A stretch of 64,000 nt of DNA, from positions 195,001-259,000 of the forward strand of contig NZ_JACOOY010000002.1 in assembly GCF_014287705.1 (NCBI RefSeq), read 5' to 3'. Under the pieces are notes generated by a model. That model was not told the DNA's origin. It ran no database searches and saw nothing but the letters and a program-made list of their open reading frames with translations. The stretch comes from Dorea_D hominis. Its GTDB lineage: Bacteria > Bacillota > Clostridia > Lachnospirales > Lachnospiraceae. A program made the position numbers and the translations under genes. This document shows, one piece after another, positions 1 to 8,774 of the stretch (the stretch's first letter is position 1; each line of letters starts with the position of its first letter).

Positions 1-710
1 AGAACTTCGAAGCAGTATTCATCGGATCAGGAGCCGGACTTCCAATGTTTATGGGTATTCCGGGAGAAACTGCAAATGGCGTATTCTCTGCAAATGAATA
101 TCTGACAAGAAGTAACCTGATGAAAGCATTTGATGATTCTTATGATACACCGATCGCAGCAGGCAAGAAAGTTGCAGTTGTCGGTGGTGGTAACGTAGCT
201 ATGGATGCTGCGAGAACGGCACTTCGTCTTGGCGCAGAAGTACATGTTGTATATCGTCGAAGCGAAGCAGAGCTTCCGGCAAGAGCAGAAGAAGTTCACC
301 ATGCAAAAGAAGAAGGTATCATCTTTGATCTTCTTACCAATCCGAAAGAGATTCTCGTTGATGAGAACGGTTGGGTGAAAGGTATGAAAGTTGTGAAGAT
401 GGAACTTGGTGAGCCTGATGCATCCGGAAGAAGACGTCCGGTTGAGATTCCTGGATCTGAGTATGATATTGACCTGGATACAGTGATCATGTCTCTTGGC
501 ACTTCTCCGAACCCACTGATTGCTTCTACAACAAAAGGTCTGGAGACAAACAAGAGAAGATGCATCGTTGCCGAAGAAGACAACGGACAGACTTCCAAAG
601 CATTTGTATTTGCCGGCGGAGATGCCGTTACAGGAGCTGCTACAGTTATCCTTGCTATGGGAGCTGGTAAAGCGGGAGCAAAAGGTATCCACGAAGCATT
701 ATCCAAATAG
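1..710 (+). CDS. gltA: Glutamate synthase (NADPH) small subunit, C-terminal part
   Basis: The reading frame is open from the left edge (codons in phase with base 3) to a stop at 708-710, so the N-terminus lies outside the window. The visible part carries the GSGAGLPMF..GIPGE stretch and the NADPH-binding Rossmann motif VVGGGNVAMDAARTA followed by a VVYRR strand end, typical of the glutamate synthase small subunit / NADPH-dependent oxidoreductase family. The family passes electrons from NADPH through FAD for glutamate formation, or acts as an NfnB-like bifurcating subunit; the fragment cannot separate these. A strong terminator follows, so this is the end of a transcription unit. Confidence 0.85.
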   Translation, partial: NFEAVFIGSGAGLPMFMGIPGETANGVFSANEYLTRSNLMKAFDDSYDTPIAAGKKVAVVGGGNVAMDAARTALRLGAEVHVVYRRSEAELPARAEEVHHAKEEGIIFDLLTNPKEILVDENGWVKGMKVVKMELGEPDASGRRRPVEIPGSEYDIDLDTVIMSLGTSPNPLIASTTKGLETNKRRCIVAEEDNGQTSKAFVFAGGDAVTGAATVILAMGAGKAGAKGIHEALSK

Positions 711-767
711 AACATATAAAAATCTTAAAGTTTTATACAGATATCAATCATTAAGATTATGAAGACG

Positions 768-807
768 AAAAGACAAGGGCAGGTAATTCTGTGCCTTGTC
801 TTTTTTT
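768..807 (+). terminator. Intrinsic terminator after gltA
   Basis: An 11-bp stem pairs 768-778 with 794-804 and runs into seven T residues. It closes the gltA transcription unit. Its 3' arm overlaps the -35 element of the next promoter. Confidence 0.85.
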
Positions 808-823
808 CTGGGTGTGGTATAAT
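796..823 (+). promoter_or_regulatory. Candidate promoter of the ZIP transporter gene
   Basis: TTGTCT (796-801) and TATAAT (818-823) are 16 bases apart, and a TGG just before the -10 gives an extended -10. The -35 lies inside the 3' arm of the preceding terminator. This is inferred from consensus matching only. Confidence 0.55.
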
Positions 824-868
824 TTTGAAATATGACGTGATGAAAACAGCAAGCAGAAAGGAGTATTT

Positions 869-1642
869 ATGACTGTATTTTTAGGACTTATCATTCCTTT
901 TATCGGAACAACTCTTGGCGCAGTTTGCGTATTTTTTGTGAAAAATGAATTAAAACCGTTGATCCAGAAATCGCTGCTCGGATTCGCAGCGGGAGTAATG
1001 GTTGCAGCCTCTGTGTGGTCTCTTCTGATACCTGCAATGGAGATGAGCGGGTCAATGGGCAGGCTTGCATTTCTCCCGGCTGCGGTTGGATTCATTATCG
1101 GGATCCTGTTTTTGCTGATTCTGGACCGGGCTATTCCACATCTGCACATCGGATGCGAGGAGGCAGAAGGCCCGGTATGCAGTCTGAAAAAATCAACGAT
1201 GCTGATTCTTGCTGTAACGATTCATAATATTCCGGAAGGAATATCCAGCGGTGCCATATTTGCCGGCATCGTCAGCGGCAATACCAATATAACTCTGGCG
1301 GGAGCATTTGCTCTGTCTATTGGTATTGCAATCCAGAATCTTCCGGAGGGATTTATTGTCTCTCTGCCAATAAGAAGTGAAAATGGACGTGGAAAGGCAT
1401 TTTTCTATGGTATGCTTTCTGGAATCGTTGAACCGATCGCGGGTGGGATTACTGTATTATTTGCTTCTTTTATTACACCGGGATTGCCGTATCTGCTTGC
1501 ATTTGCGGCAGGGGCGATGATCTATGTTGTCGTTGAGGAATTGATTCCGGAGGCAGCGGAAGGTGAACACAGTAATATTGGAACCATCGGATTTGCAGCA
1601 GGATTCGTATTAATGATGATTCTGGATGTGGCACTGGGATAA
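869..1642 (+). CDS. ZIP family metal transporter
   Basis: This 257-residue polytopic membrane protein has about eight hydrophobic segments. It carries the two paired ZIP metal-site motifs, HNIPEG at residues 119-124 and NLPEG at 157-161, in consecutive helices. ZIP proteins of the GufA/ZupT type move Zn2+, Fe2+ or Mn2+ into the cytoplasm; the metal cannot be told from sequence. A cysteine/histidine-containing loop (HLHIGCEE) lies between helices 3 and 4. The start follows an AAAGGAG site with good spacing. It has its own promoter and is followed at once by the HelD-like gene. Confidence 0.88.
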   Translation: MTVFLGLIIPFIGTTLGAVCVFFVKNELKPLIQKSLLGFAAGVMVAASVWSLLIPAMEMSGSMGRLAFLPAAVGFIIGILFLLILDRAIPHLHIGCEEAEGPVCSLKKSTMLILAVTIHNIPEGISSGAIFAGIVSGNTNITLAGAFALSIGIAIQNLPEGFIVSLPIRSENGRGKAFFYGMLSGIVEPIAGGITVLFASFITPGLPYLLAFAAGAMIYVVVEELIPEAAEGEHSNIGTIGFAAGFVLMMILDVALG

Positions 1643-1691
1643 AAGTGCTGTATATCAGAAAGTTACAATAAATAAAAGGACACGAACAGCT

Positions 1692-3731
1692 ATGGGACAG
1701 AACCTTGAGGATATCCGCTTTGACGGAGAACTTTTTTTAGAAGACGTATTAGAAAAATTACATAAAAAGATGGATGAACTGAAAGAGGATCTGACTGCCG
1801 GGGAACAGGAGATCCGCCAGATGCATGACTATTACTGGGAAAATTATACCGAGATGGACCAGTATGGATATGAAGATTATGATAATCAGCAGGCACTTTT
1901 GCATCAGGTGAATGCAAATCAGGAAAAACTGCGCATGCAGCAGAGAATTGCAAGGCTCATGGATGCCCCTTTTTTTGGACGAGTGGATTTCATCTATGAT
2001 GGAGAAGACGAATCGGAGCCATTTTATATTGGAATCGGAAATTTTGCGCCGGAAGCGGGTATGTGTCCGCTGATCTATGACTGGCGTGCGCCGGTCTGCG
2101 GACTTTTCTATGATTATGATGCCGGAGAAGCTTCCTATGAGGCGCCATCCGGTACGATCACAGGAAAGATTGCATCCAAGTGGCAGTATAAGATCCGTAA
2201 GGGAAAAATGATCTATGCCTTTGAGAGCGATACGAAGATTGATGATGAGATTTTAAAACAGGAGCTTGGAAGCAACAGCGATGTACAGTTAAAGAATATT
2301 GTGCGCACGATCCAGAAGGAACAGAACGCAATCATCCGTAACCGCAAAGACCAGATTCTTGTGATCCAGGGTGTGGCAGGAAGTGGCAAGACATCGGTAG
2401 CGCTTCATCGAGTGGCATATCTTCTGTATCATGACAGAGAACATCTGAAAGCGTCAAATGTGCTGATTTTATCGCCGAACAGTGTGTTTTCAGATTATAT
2501 TTCACATATTCTGCCGGAACTTGGAGAAGAAAACATCCGGGAGATGAGCTTTGATCTTTTTGCATACAAAGAACTGCATAGTATTGTAAATGACTGTGAA
2601 GACCGCTATGACGAACTGGAACATCAGATGCAGTTCCCGGACGCAGCTGCAAAGAAGCAGTATGAATTGAAACAGTCACCGGAGATCATCGGAATGATGG
2701 AGGCATTTCTTGCACTTTTGGAAGAAGAGCTGGTTGATCTGAAAGAGATCTCTTATAAAGGATATACTAAGTCAGAGAGTGAAATTATCTCTCTCTTTTA
2801 TTTCAAATTCCAGAATACACCGCTGCTCGCAAGAATGGATGCAGTCATGGATTATTTTAAAGATGAATTTGTGACTTTAAGAGGCAGGGAACTCTCCGAG
2901 GAAGAAGAGGAATATCTGAAAGAAAAGGCAGGGCAGATGTATATGGAACGTGATATTTATCATATTTATAACCGCTTTCTGGAGTTTGCAGGTTATGAAA
3001 CATTACCAGATCTGCCATATGAAAAAAGGATCCTTTCTTATGAAGATGTCTATCCGATGTTATATTTAAAATACCGCCTGTGCGGAGCCACACAGCATAA
3101 AAATGTCAAACATCTTGTCATCGATGAGATGCAGGATTATTCTTATCTGCAGTACAGTATTCTTGCCATGTTATTCCCGTGCAGAATGACGATCCTCGGC
3201 GACCGCATGCAGACAATGGATGAAAAGCAACAGGATGTCACCCGGTTTCTTCCGAAGATTTTTGACCGGAAAGTAAGGAAACTGGAGATGAATAAAAGTT
3301 ATCGTAATACTGTCGAGATCGCAGAGTATGCAAGAGCACTGAGCGGCGATCAGGAGCTGGAACTTCTGATGCGTCATGGACAGGGTGTTACAGAACAGAC
3401 ATTTGTTTCAAAAGAAGCGTTGCTGGATCAGGTTCTTATAGATGTAAACCTGGAAAAATACGAGACTGCTGCCATTTTAACACTGACAGAAGAAGATGCT
3501 TTAACCGTCTGTCAGATTTTGAAGGACAGGGAAGAAAATTATCATTATATTGACCGTAATACATCTGCGTTTGAAAAAGGGCTTACCGTGACAACCTTTT
3601 ATCTGGCAAAAGGGCTGGAATTTGACCAGGTATTCACTGCATTTTTCCATCGTGACAATCCACTTTACAAGCAGGCGGCTTACATCAGTGCGACAAGGGC
3701 GCTGCATGAACTTTTTGTCTATCAGATATAA
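1692..3731 (+). CDS. helD: HelD-like UvrD/Rep-family helicase (RNA polymerase recycling factor type)
   Basis: The protein has 679 residues. A Walker A motif GVAGSGKT lies at 227-234 and a Walker B-like VIDEMQD around 476-482, in the superfamily 1 arrangement. The charged N-terminal region (about residues 10-90) looks like the HelD coiled-coil arm, and a non-conserved insert follows motif I. HelD proteins bind RNA polymerase and use ATP to free stalled complexes. An in-frame ATG exists at 1626, inside the ZIP gene, but the ATG at 1692 is preferred because it follows an AAAAGGA site and begins the conserved region. It could also be a general DNA helicase. Confidence 0.82.
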   Translation: MGQNLEDIRFDGELFLEDVLEKLHKKMDELKEDLTAGEQEIRQMHDYYWENYTEMDQYGYEDYDNQQALLHQVNANQEKLRMQQRIARLMDAPFFGRVDFIYDGEDESEPFYIGIGNFAPEAGMCPLIYDWRAPVCGLFYDYDAGEASYEAPSGTITGKIASKWQYKIRKGKMIYAFESDTKIDDEILKQELGSNSDVQLKNIVRTIQKEQNAIIRNRKDQILVIQGVAGSGKTSVALHRVAYLLYHDREHLKASNVLILSPNSVFSDYISHILPELGEENIREMSFDLFAYKELHSIVNDCEDRYDELEHQMQFPDAAAKKQYELKQSPEIIGMMEAFLALLEEELVDLKEISYKGYTKSESEIISLFYFKFQNTPLLARMDAVMDYFKDEFVTLRGRELSEEEEEYLKEKAGQMYMERDIYHIYNRFLEFAGYETLPDLPYEKRILSYEDVYPMLYLKYRLCGATQHKNVKHLVIDEMQDYSYLQYSILAMLFPCRMTILGDRMQTMDEKQQDVTRFLPKIFDRKVRKLEMNKSYRNTVEIAEYARALSGDQELELLMRHGQGVTEQTFVSKEALLDQVLIDVNLEKYETAAILTLTEEDALTVCQILKDREENYHYIDRNTSAFEKGLTVTTFYLAKGLEFDQVFTAFFHRDNPLYKQAAYISATRALHELFVYQI

Positions 3732-3748
3732 GGAGAGATAAGAAATCT

Positions 3749-4228
3749 ATGAAAATAACAGTGATAACCGTAGGGAAAATAAAAGAAAAATATCTGAAAG
3801 ATGCAATTGCAGAATACAGCAAACGGCTCAGCCGTTACTGCAAACTGGAAATTCTGGAAGTTGCTGATGAGAAGACACCGGATGGTGCAAGTGAGATAGT
3901 AGAAGAGAATATCCGCGAAAAAGAAGGCGAACGGATTTTAAAGCTGATCAAAGAGGACGCATATGTCATCACGCTGGAAATCAGCGGAAAGATGTTAACT
4001 TCCGAGGAACTGGCAGACCGGATCGAGACACTTGGAATCCAGGGGAAAAGCCACCTGGTATTCGTGATCGGCGGATCGATCGGACTTGGAAGAGAAGTGT
4101 TAAGGCGTTCCGACTATGCACTCAGTTTTTCCAAAATGACATTTCCGCATCAGCTTATGCGCGTCATTTTGCTGGAGCAGATTTACAGAAGTTATCGCAT
4201 TATCAATGGAGAGCCGTATCATAAATAA
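3749..4228 (+). CDS. rlmH: 23S rRNA (pseudouridine-1915-N3)-methyltransferase RlmH
   Basis: This 159-residue protein matches the usual length of the family and starts with the typical MKITVITVGKIKEKYLKDAI. It carries the SPOUT knot motif GGSIGLG and the C-terminal EQIYRSYRIINGEPYHK signature that binds S-adenosylmethionine and rRNA. It methylates pseudouridine 1915 in helix 69 of 23S rRNA on the assembled ribosome. It starts 17 bases after the HelD-like stop with an AAGGAGAG ribosome binding site and is probably co-transcribed with it. Confidence 0.95.
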   Translation: MKITVITVGKIKEKYLKDAIAEYSKRLSRYCKLEILEVADEKTPDGASEIVEENIREKEGERILKLIKEDAYVITLEISGKMLTSEELADRIETLGIQGKSHLVFVIGGSIGLGREVLRRSDYALSFSKMTFPHQLMRVILLEQIYRSYRIINGEPYHK

Positions 4229-4330
4229 GATGATATCAGATAAGGTGTGGTGAAAGTGCATAGTACGTAATTATCTGCAGACATCACAACATCAACATTA
4301 TATAGATTATATAGAACAGAAGGTTAGAAC

Positions 4331-5689
4331 ATGAACGAAGATAAAGAATTTTTAGGAACAGAACCAATTGGAAAATTATTATTAAGACTGGCGCTTCCAA
4401 CCCTAGCGGCTCAGATTATCAATATGCTGTACAATATTGTGGACCGTATTTATATCGGGCATATCCCACATGTAGGTGCGGCGGCACTGACAGGAGTCGG
4501 TGTCTGCATGCCACTGATTATGATCGTGTCTGCATTTGCGGCACTGGTCGGATATGGAGGTTCGCCGAGAGCATCCATTTATCTCGGAAAGAAAGATGTT
4601 GAATCGGCAGAGAAGATTTTAGGAAACTGCTTTACAATGCAGATTCTTGTATCGCTGATACTGACAGCAGTTTTGATTATCTGGAATCGGGATCTTCTGC
4701 TTGCATTCGGTGCCAGTGAAAATACAATTCCCTATGCGAACAGCTATATGAATCTTTATGCACTTGGAACGCTGTTTGTAGAACTGACACTTGGTATGAA
4801 CGCATTTATTACGACACAGGGATTTGCTAAGACTGGAATGTATTCCGTTTTGATTGGTGCAGTTGCCAATATCATCCTGGATCCTGTGTTTATCTTTTTA
4901 CTGGGTATGGGAGTGAGAGGAGCGGCGCTTGCTACAATACTTTCGCAGGCTCTTTCCTGCATCTGGGTCGTGAGTTTTCTGTGTGGGAAGAAGACATTTA
5001 TCCGTATCCGGAAAGAGAATCTGAAACTGATACCGAAAGTAATTTTACCGTGTCTTGCACTTGGATCTGCAACATTTATTATGCAGGCAAGTGAGAGCGT
5101 TATTTCGGTATGCTTCAATTCTTCGCTTCAGAAATACGGCGGAGATATGGCAGTTGGAGCTATGACAATCCTTACAAGCGTCATGCAGTTTGCAATGCTT
5201 CCGCTTCAGGGATTCGGCCAGGGGGCACAGCCAATCATGAGTTACAATTACGGCGCAAAAAATGTAAAGCGTGTAAAAGCCGCCTTTTTATTACTATTAA
5301 AGATCAGTATGATCTATGCAGTTATTTTATGGGGCTGCGTCATGTTCTTCCCGCAGATTTTTGCCGGAATCTTCACAACAGATACGGCACTGGTTGCATT
5401 TACAGCAAAAGCGCTCCGTGTATATCTTGCAGTGATGTTCCTGTTCGGTATCCAGATTTCCTGCCAGATGGCGTTTAATTCACTTGGAAGAGCTGTGGAA
5501 TCCATTATCGTTGCAGTTGTACGTAAGTTCGTGCTTCTGATTCCGCTTATCTATATTATTCCGCAGATCTTCCGCGCGGATCAGACAACAGCGGTTTATA
5601 TGGCAGAGCCGGTCGCAGATTTGATCGCAGTTACATTTACGGCAATTTTATTTTCTGTTCGATTCAAAAAGGCGCTTAGAGCAATCTAG
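4331..5689 (+). CDS. MATE family efflux transporter
   Basis: A 452-residue protein with twelve predicted membrane segments. The N-terminus (FLGTEPIGKLLLRLALPTLAAQIINMLY) and the GFGQGAQPIMSYNYGA stretch are typical of the DinF/NorM-like clostridial MATE group. These are Na+- or H+-coupled exporters of cationic drugs and other small molecules; the substrate is unknown. The gene stands alone: about 100 bases separate it from rlmH, and a terminator overlaps its last codons. Confidence 0.9.
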   Translation: MNEDKEFLGTEPIGKLLLRLALPTLAAQIINMLYNIVDRIYIGHIPHVGAAALTGVGVCMPLIMIVSAFAALVGYGGSPRASIYLGKKDVESAEKILGNCFTMQILVSLILTAVLIIWNRDLLLAFGASENTIPYANSYMNLYALGTLFVELTLGMNAFITTQGFAKTGMYSVLIGAVANIILDPVFIFLLGMGVRGAALATILSQALSCIWVVSFLCGKKTFIRIRKENLKLIPKVILPCLALGSATFIMQASESVISVCFNSSLQKYGGDMAVGAMTILTSVMQFAMLPLQGFGQGAQPIMSYNYGAKNVKRVKAAFLLLLKISMIYAVILWGCVMFFPQIFAGIFTTDTALVAFTAKALRVYLAVMFLFGIQISCQMAFNSLGRAVESIIVAVVRKFVLLIPLIYIIPQIFRADQTTAVYMAEPVADLIAVTFTAILFSVRFKKALRAI

Positions 5690-5704
5690 GCGCCTTTTTG
5701 AATC
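5661..5704. terminator. Bidirectional terminator overlapping the end of the MATE gene
   Basis: A perfect 15-bp inverted repeat pairs 5661-5675 with 5690-5704 around a 14-base loop. Each arm carries an A5/T5 run, so it can terminate both the MATE gene and the converging gene pair to the right. The MATE stop codon (5687-5689) lies in the loop, so the 5' arm is coding. Confidence 0.85.
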
Positions 5705-5746
5705 GGATGCATAATCTGTCATTAGCAGATTATACGTTGCAGTATA

Positions 5747-6364
5747 TTAAATTTCATTTGGAGAGTGTGCTCGGTTACGTCTGGCTCCGATGATATAGAT
5801 AAGCGTCATCGGATAATCTAATATCAACCCGAAAAGGAAAATAATACAATCACCCGTTTCAATCGGGCTGTCAATACTCATAATGGCATTATAAATGTCA
5901 TTTCCGGCTATGAATATGAGGAAAATAAGTCCAAGTGCAAGGATTTTATTTCCCTTTTCTGGTGTATTACAGCCATGTTCGGCATAATATCCCATAAAGA
6001 AAGCATAAGCTGCAAATATATTATAATAAATAATTTCCGTCGCAGAAAGACCACCAAATACAGCCACCAGTCCCATTGAGATTGGGAGAAGTCCATAAAG
6101 CTGAAAATAGATTCCGCTGATTCGCAATAATTTTCTGCCGCCAAGTGCCTGCATTCCGCCGATGGAATATACAAGATCTTCACAGAATTCCCGAATCGGT
6201 TTTCCGATAACCTCCATAAAATCTTCCCCTCGTTCCTGTGATTCTAATGCCATTCCAGTAATGTCCTCTTCAATCTGACGAATCTCTTCAGTAGAAAGAG
6301 GGAACGTACGGATATATCGTTTTGCTTTTCTCATAATTTTTTCATTTTCCTTTGTTAGTTTCAT
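5747..6364 (-). CDS. Membrane protein with HAAS/DUF1700-like N-terminus, PadR partner
   Basis: The 205-residue protein has a charged N-terminal region of about 70 residues (KAKRYIRTFPLSTEEIRQIEEDI) resembling the HAAS/DUF1700 domain, followed by four or five hydrophobic segments. Such proteins are usually coded directly behind a PadR regulator, as here: its ATG overlaps the stop of the PadR gene by four bases, implying translational coupling. Its function is unknown; the family is thought to work at the membrane in the response controlled by the PadR protein. Assignment to the family is from resemblance only. Confidence 0.7.
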   Translation of the reverse strand: MKLTKENEKIMRKAKRYIRTFPLSTEEIRQIEEDITGMALESQERGEDFMEVIGKPIREFCEDLVYSIGGMQALGGRKLLRISGIYFQLYGLLPISMGLVAVFGGLSATEIIYYNIFAAYAFFMGYYAEHGCNTPEKGNKILALGLIFLIFIAGNDIYNAIMSIDSPIETGDCIIFLFGLILDYPMTLIYIIGARRNRAHSPNEI

Positions 6365-6693
6365 AATGATTCCTCCATATTTAAGATTTCATTTACTGAT
6401 TTCTGCACCTGATTCCAACAGTTTATAAATCCATGCAGATAGGTAAGTCCTTCGTCGGTAATGGAATAGTATTTGCGCCTTGGTCCAAGAGGAGACGGAC
6501 GCAGAGTTGAACTAATATAATTCTTCTTCTCCAATCTGACGAGAAGTGGATAAATCGTTCCTTCTTTAATATCCTCAAAACCATACTCTGTAAGGCTGGT
6601 TACAATCTGGTAGCCGTAAGTGGTTTCCCGAGACAGAATCTGTAAAATACAACCTTCCAGTGTCCCGCGCATAAGCTGTGACTTGTCATACAT
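6361..6693 (-). CDS. PadR family transcriptional regulator
   Basis: A 110-residue winged-helix protein. The opening LMRGTLEGCILQILSRETTYGYQIV, the EGTIYPLLVRLEKKNYI recognition-helix segment and the RRKYYSITDEGL wing are typical PadR features, and the C-terminal helix would form the dimer. PadR proteins are repressors relieved by small ligands and commonly control their own operon. It is transcribed away from the M18 peptidase gene, and its promoter carries paired repeats that may be its operators. Confidence 0.93.
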   Translation of the reverse strand: MYDKSQLMRGTLEGCILQILSRETTYGYQIVTSLTEYGFEDIKEGTIYPLLVRLEKKNYISSTLRPSPLGPRRKYYSITDEGLTYLHGFINCWNQVQKSVNEILNMEESL

Positions 6694-6742
6694 ATTGTAA
6701 TCACCATCCTTTTTTCAAATTCTTTATTTACTACCTTACAAT

Positions 6743-6790
6743 ACATAGTAGCTATTGACTATATTGTAACACATAGTAGTGAGATGTCAA
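6743..6790 (-). promoter_or_regulatory. Promoter and candidate operators of the PadR operon
   Basis: Read on the minus strand, TTGACA (6785-6790) and TACAAT (6763-6768) are 16 bases apart. The nonamer ACATAGTAG (plus-strand reading) occurs twice, at 6743-6751 and 6771-6779. One copy is within the -35/-10 spacer and one is just downstream of the -10, 28 bases apart. This spacing suits a repressor binding its own promoter; that PadR is the binder is inference. Confidence 0.6.
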
Positions 6791-6913
6791 GTGAAACATA
6801 AAAATGATTTACAGATAAGGAAAGCATATATTGCGTCTGGGAATAGTCCTTGTGAGAAAATGCGATCTGCTGTATGATGTGTATATAATAAAAATTAGAG
6901 AGGGCATAATAAA

Positions 6914-8233
6914 ATGGAAATAAACAGGATAACTGAATTAACGGATTTTATAGAGCAGTCACCGACCGCTTTCCATGCGGTACAAAATTTGAAAACCATG
7001 CTGGATAAAGATGGATTCCAGGAATTAAAGGAAGCTGAAAAATGGCATCTGGAACCAGACGGAAAATACTATGTCACAAGAAATAATTCCAGCATTATTG
7101 CATTGAAAATAGGAAATGCTTTGGATGAATACAGCTTTCATGTGACGGCATCCCACAGCGATTCACCGACATTCAAATTAAAAGAAAATATCGAGATAAA
7201 TGTCGCTGGAAAGTATACCGTGCTCAACACAGAAGGATACGGCGGTATGATCTGTTCTACATGGTTCGACAGACCGCTTTCGTTGGCAGGCCGTGTTATG
7301 GTAAAAGATGGAAACAGTATTGAAACAAAATTAGTGAAAATTAATCGTGATCTGCTTATGATCCCAAGTCTTGCCATTCATATGGACCGCAAAGTAAACG
7401 ATGGAAAATCCTACAACAAACAGATCGACATGCTTCCGGTTCTGTCCGGCAGTGTAAAAGAATCCGGCGAGATAAAAGCGATCATTGCAAAAGAACTGGA
7501 TGTAGAAACAGAGGATATTTATGGAATGGATCTTTTCTTATATAACCGTATGAAAGCGGTACGCTGGGGAAGTGAAGAAGAATTTATTGGATGTCCGAGA
7601 CTGGATGATTTAGAGTGTGCATTTACTTCTGCAAAAGCATTCCTGACAGCCGGTAATCAGAAAAATATCAATGTCTTTGCCTGCTTTGATAATGAAGAAG
7701 TCGGTTCCGGAACGAAACAAGGAGCCAAGTCTACCTTCCTTTTTGATGTATTGTGGCGCACAAATCAAGCACTGGGATACAGCGAAGAAGATTTTTACCG
7801 TGCACTTGCAGGAAGCTTTCTGTTAAGCTGCGACAATGCACATGCTGTGCATCCGAATTACAGGCAGAAAACAGATACGACGAACTGTACTTATATGAAC
7901 GAAGGAATTGTTGTGAAATCACATGCCGGTCAGAAATATACAAGTGATGCGGTCAGTATTGCGGTATTTAAGATGATCTGTGAAAAAGCAGGTGTTCCGG
8001 TACAGTTTTTCGCAAACCGTTCGGATGAAGCAGGTGGCAGTACGCTTGGTAATCTTGCTATGGCTCAGGTGTCCATGAACACAGTTGATATCGGGCTGCC
8101 ACAGCTTGGCATGCATTCCGCATATGAGACAGCCGGTGTCAAAGATGTGGATTCTATGATACGTGCCATACAGGAATTTTATCAAACGCACATAAAAGCA
8201 AACGCGGATGGAAATTACATTCTCAAAGAATAA
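6914..8233 (+). CDS. M18 family metallo-aminopeptidase
   Basis: A 439-residue protein that fits the usual length of the M18 family (aspartyl aminopeptidase / yeast ApeI type). Metal-site motifs are visible: ASHSDSPTF (first His), RLDDLE, CFDNEEVGSGTKQG with the catalytic Glu pair, and a late GMHSAYE histidine. It removes N-terminal residues, often acidic ones, from peptides in the cytoplasm, probably with two Zn2+ ions and as a dodecamer. A TATAAT at 6884-6889 and an AGAGAGGG ribosome binding site precede it. It is monocistronic, with a terminator downstream. Confidence 0.92.
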   Translation: MEINRITELTDFIEQSPTAFHAVQNLKTMLDKDGFQELKEAEKWHLEPDGKYYVTRNNSSIIALKIGNALDEYSFHVTASHSDSPTFKLKENIEINVAGKYTVLNTEGYGGMICSTWFDRPLSLAGRVMVKDGNSIETKLVKINRDLLMIPSLAIHMDRKVNDGKSYNKQIDMLPVLSGSVKESGEIKAIIAKELDVETEDIYGMDLFLYNRMKAVRWGSEEEFIGCPRLDDLECAFTSAKAFLTAGNQKNINVFACFDNEEVGSGTKQGAKSTFLFDVLWRTNQALGYSEEDFYRALAGSFLLSCDNAHAVHPNYRQKTDTTNCTYMNEGIVVKSHAGQKYTSDAVSIAVFKMICEKAGVPVQFFANRSDEAGGSTLGNLAMAQVSMNTVDIGLPQLGMHSAYETAGVKDVDSMIRAIQEFYQTHIKANADGNYILKE

Positions 8234-8296
8234 AATCAGAAATAAATTTACAAAACATTGTGTGAAAGAGTTCGCTGAACGAAATAATAATAAAAG

Positions 8297-8350
8297 AAAA
8301 TCTCTGGGAAAACAGGAGCAGTCACGCTCTTTATTTCCAGAGATTTTTAT
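8297..8350 (+). terminator. Intrinsic terminator after the M18 peptidase gene
   Basis: The 11-bp stem of 8297-8307 with 8337-8347 is flanked by A4 on the left and T5 on the right. It ends the M18 transcript and could also serve the converging hicB-like gene. Confidence 0.75.
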
Positions 8351-8373
8351 CTTACATGCTTTCTGTTATCTCT

Positions 8374-8652
8374 TTATTCATCCCATCCTTCATAAAAACG
8401 GATGTTCATGGAAATGTTGCGGACAATATCGCCTTCTTCCAAAGTCAGATCTTCCAGATCACTGACATATGGGATGAGTGGTTCGTCTTCGGATAATTCC
8501 AGTGTCAACCAGTCTTTTCCGGCATCGTTGATACTGTCGATGGCGTCATCCAGAGTCTCCCCTTCTCCGTAACAATATTCCAGGTCCGGGAAATAACCTT
8601 TGTAGCTGCCTTCTTCAGTCTGACGGAAGATGGCAGGATATATAAATTTCAT
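8374..8652 (-). CDS. HicB-like (DUF1902-type fold) protein without a HicA partner
   Basis: A 92-residue protein. The stretch YPAIFRQTEEGSYKGYFPDLEYCYGEGETLDDAI is the HicB partial RNase H-like fold, as in antitoxins of type II HicAB modules. There is no C-terminal DNA-binding helix-turn-helix and no HicA (small double-stranded RNA-binding toxin) gene on either side, so it is an orphan, probably not an active toxin-antitoxin pair. A good GGAGG site precedes the ATG, and a TTGCAT/TATAAT promoter lies upstream. Orphan HicB-like genes like this are frequent in clostridia and their role is unknown. Confidence 0.75.
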   Translation of the reverse strand: MKFIYPAIFRQTEEGSYKGYFPDLEYCYGEGETLDDAIDSINDAGKDWLTLELSEDEPLIPYVSDLEDLTLEEGDIVRNISMNIRFYEGWDE

Positions 8653-8694
8653 AAAATAGTTCCTCCTTCATTCGGTAAATGCATATCTTGTACT

Positions 8695-8722
8695 ATTATA
8701 GCATCCAGAAATCAGAATGCAA
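8695..8722 (-). promoter_or_regulatory. Promoter of the hicB-like gene
   Basis: On the minus strand TTGCAT (8717-8722) and TATAAT (8695-8700) are separated by 16 bases, about 40 bases before the start codon. The match to the housekeeping consensus is good. Confidence 0.6.
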
Positions 8723-8774
8723 GGTCTAAGAGACTATACAGGCGGAATAAACTCATGTATAATGTTAGATGCCA

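Noticed and set aside
27..692. A 221-residue open frame on the minus strand opposite the gltA fragment
   Set aside because: It mirrors the coding frame of gltA, has a Cys/Ser/His-rich composition and no ribosome binding site; it is a shadow frame.
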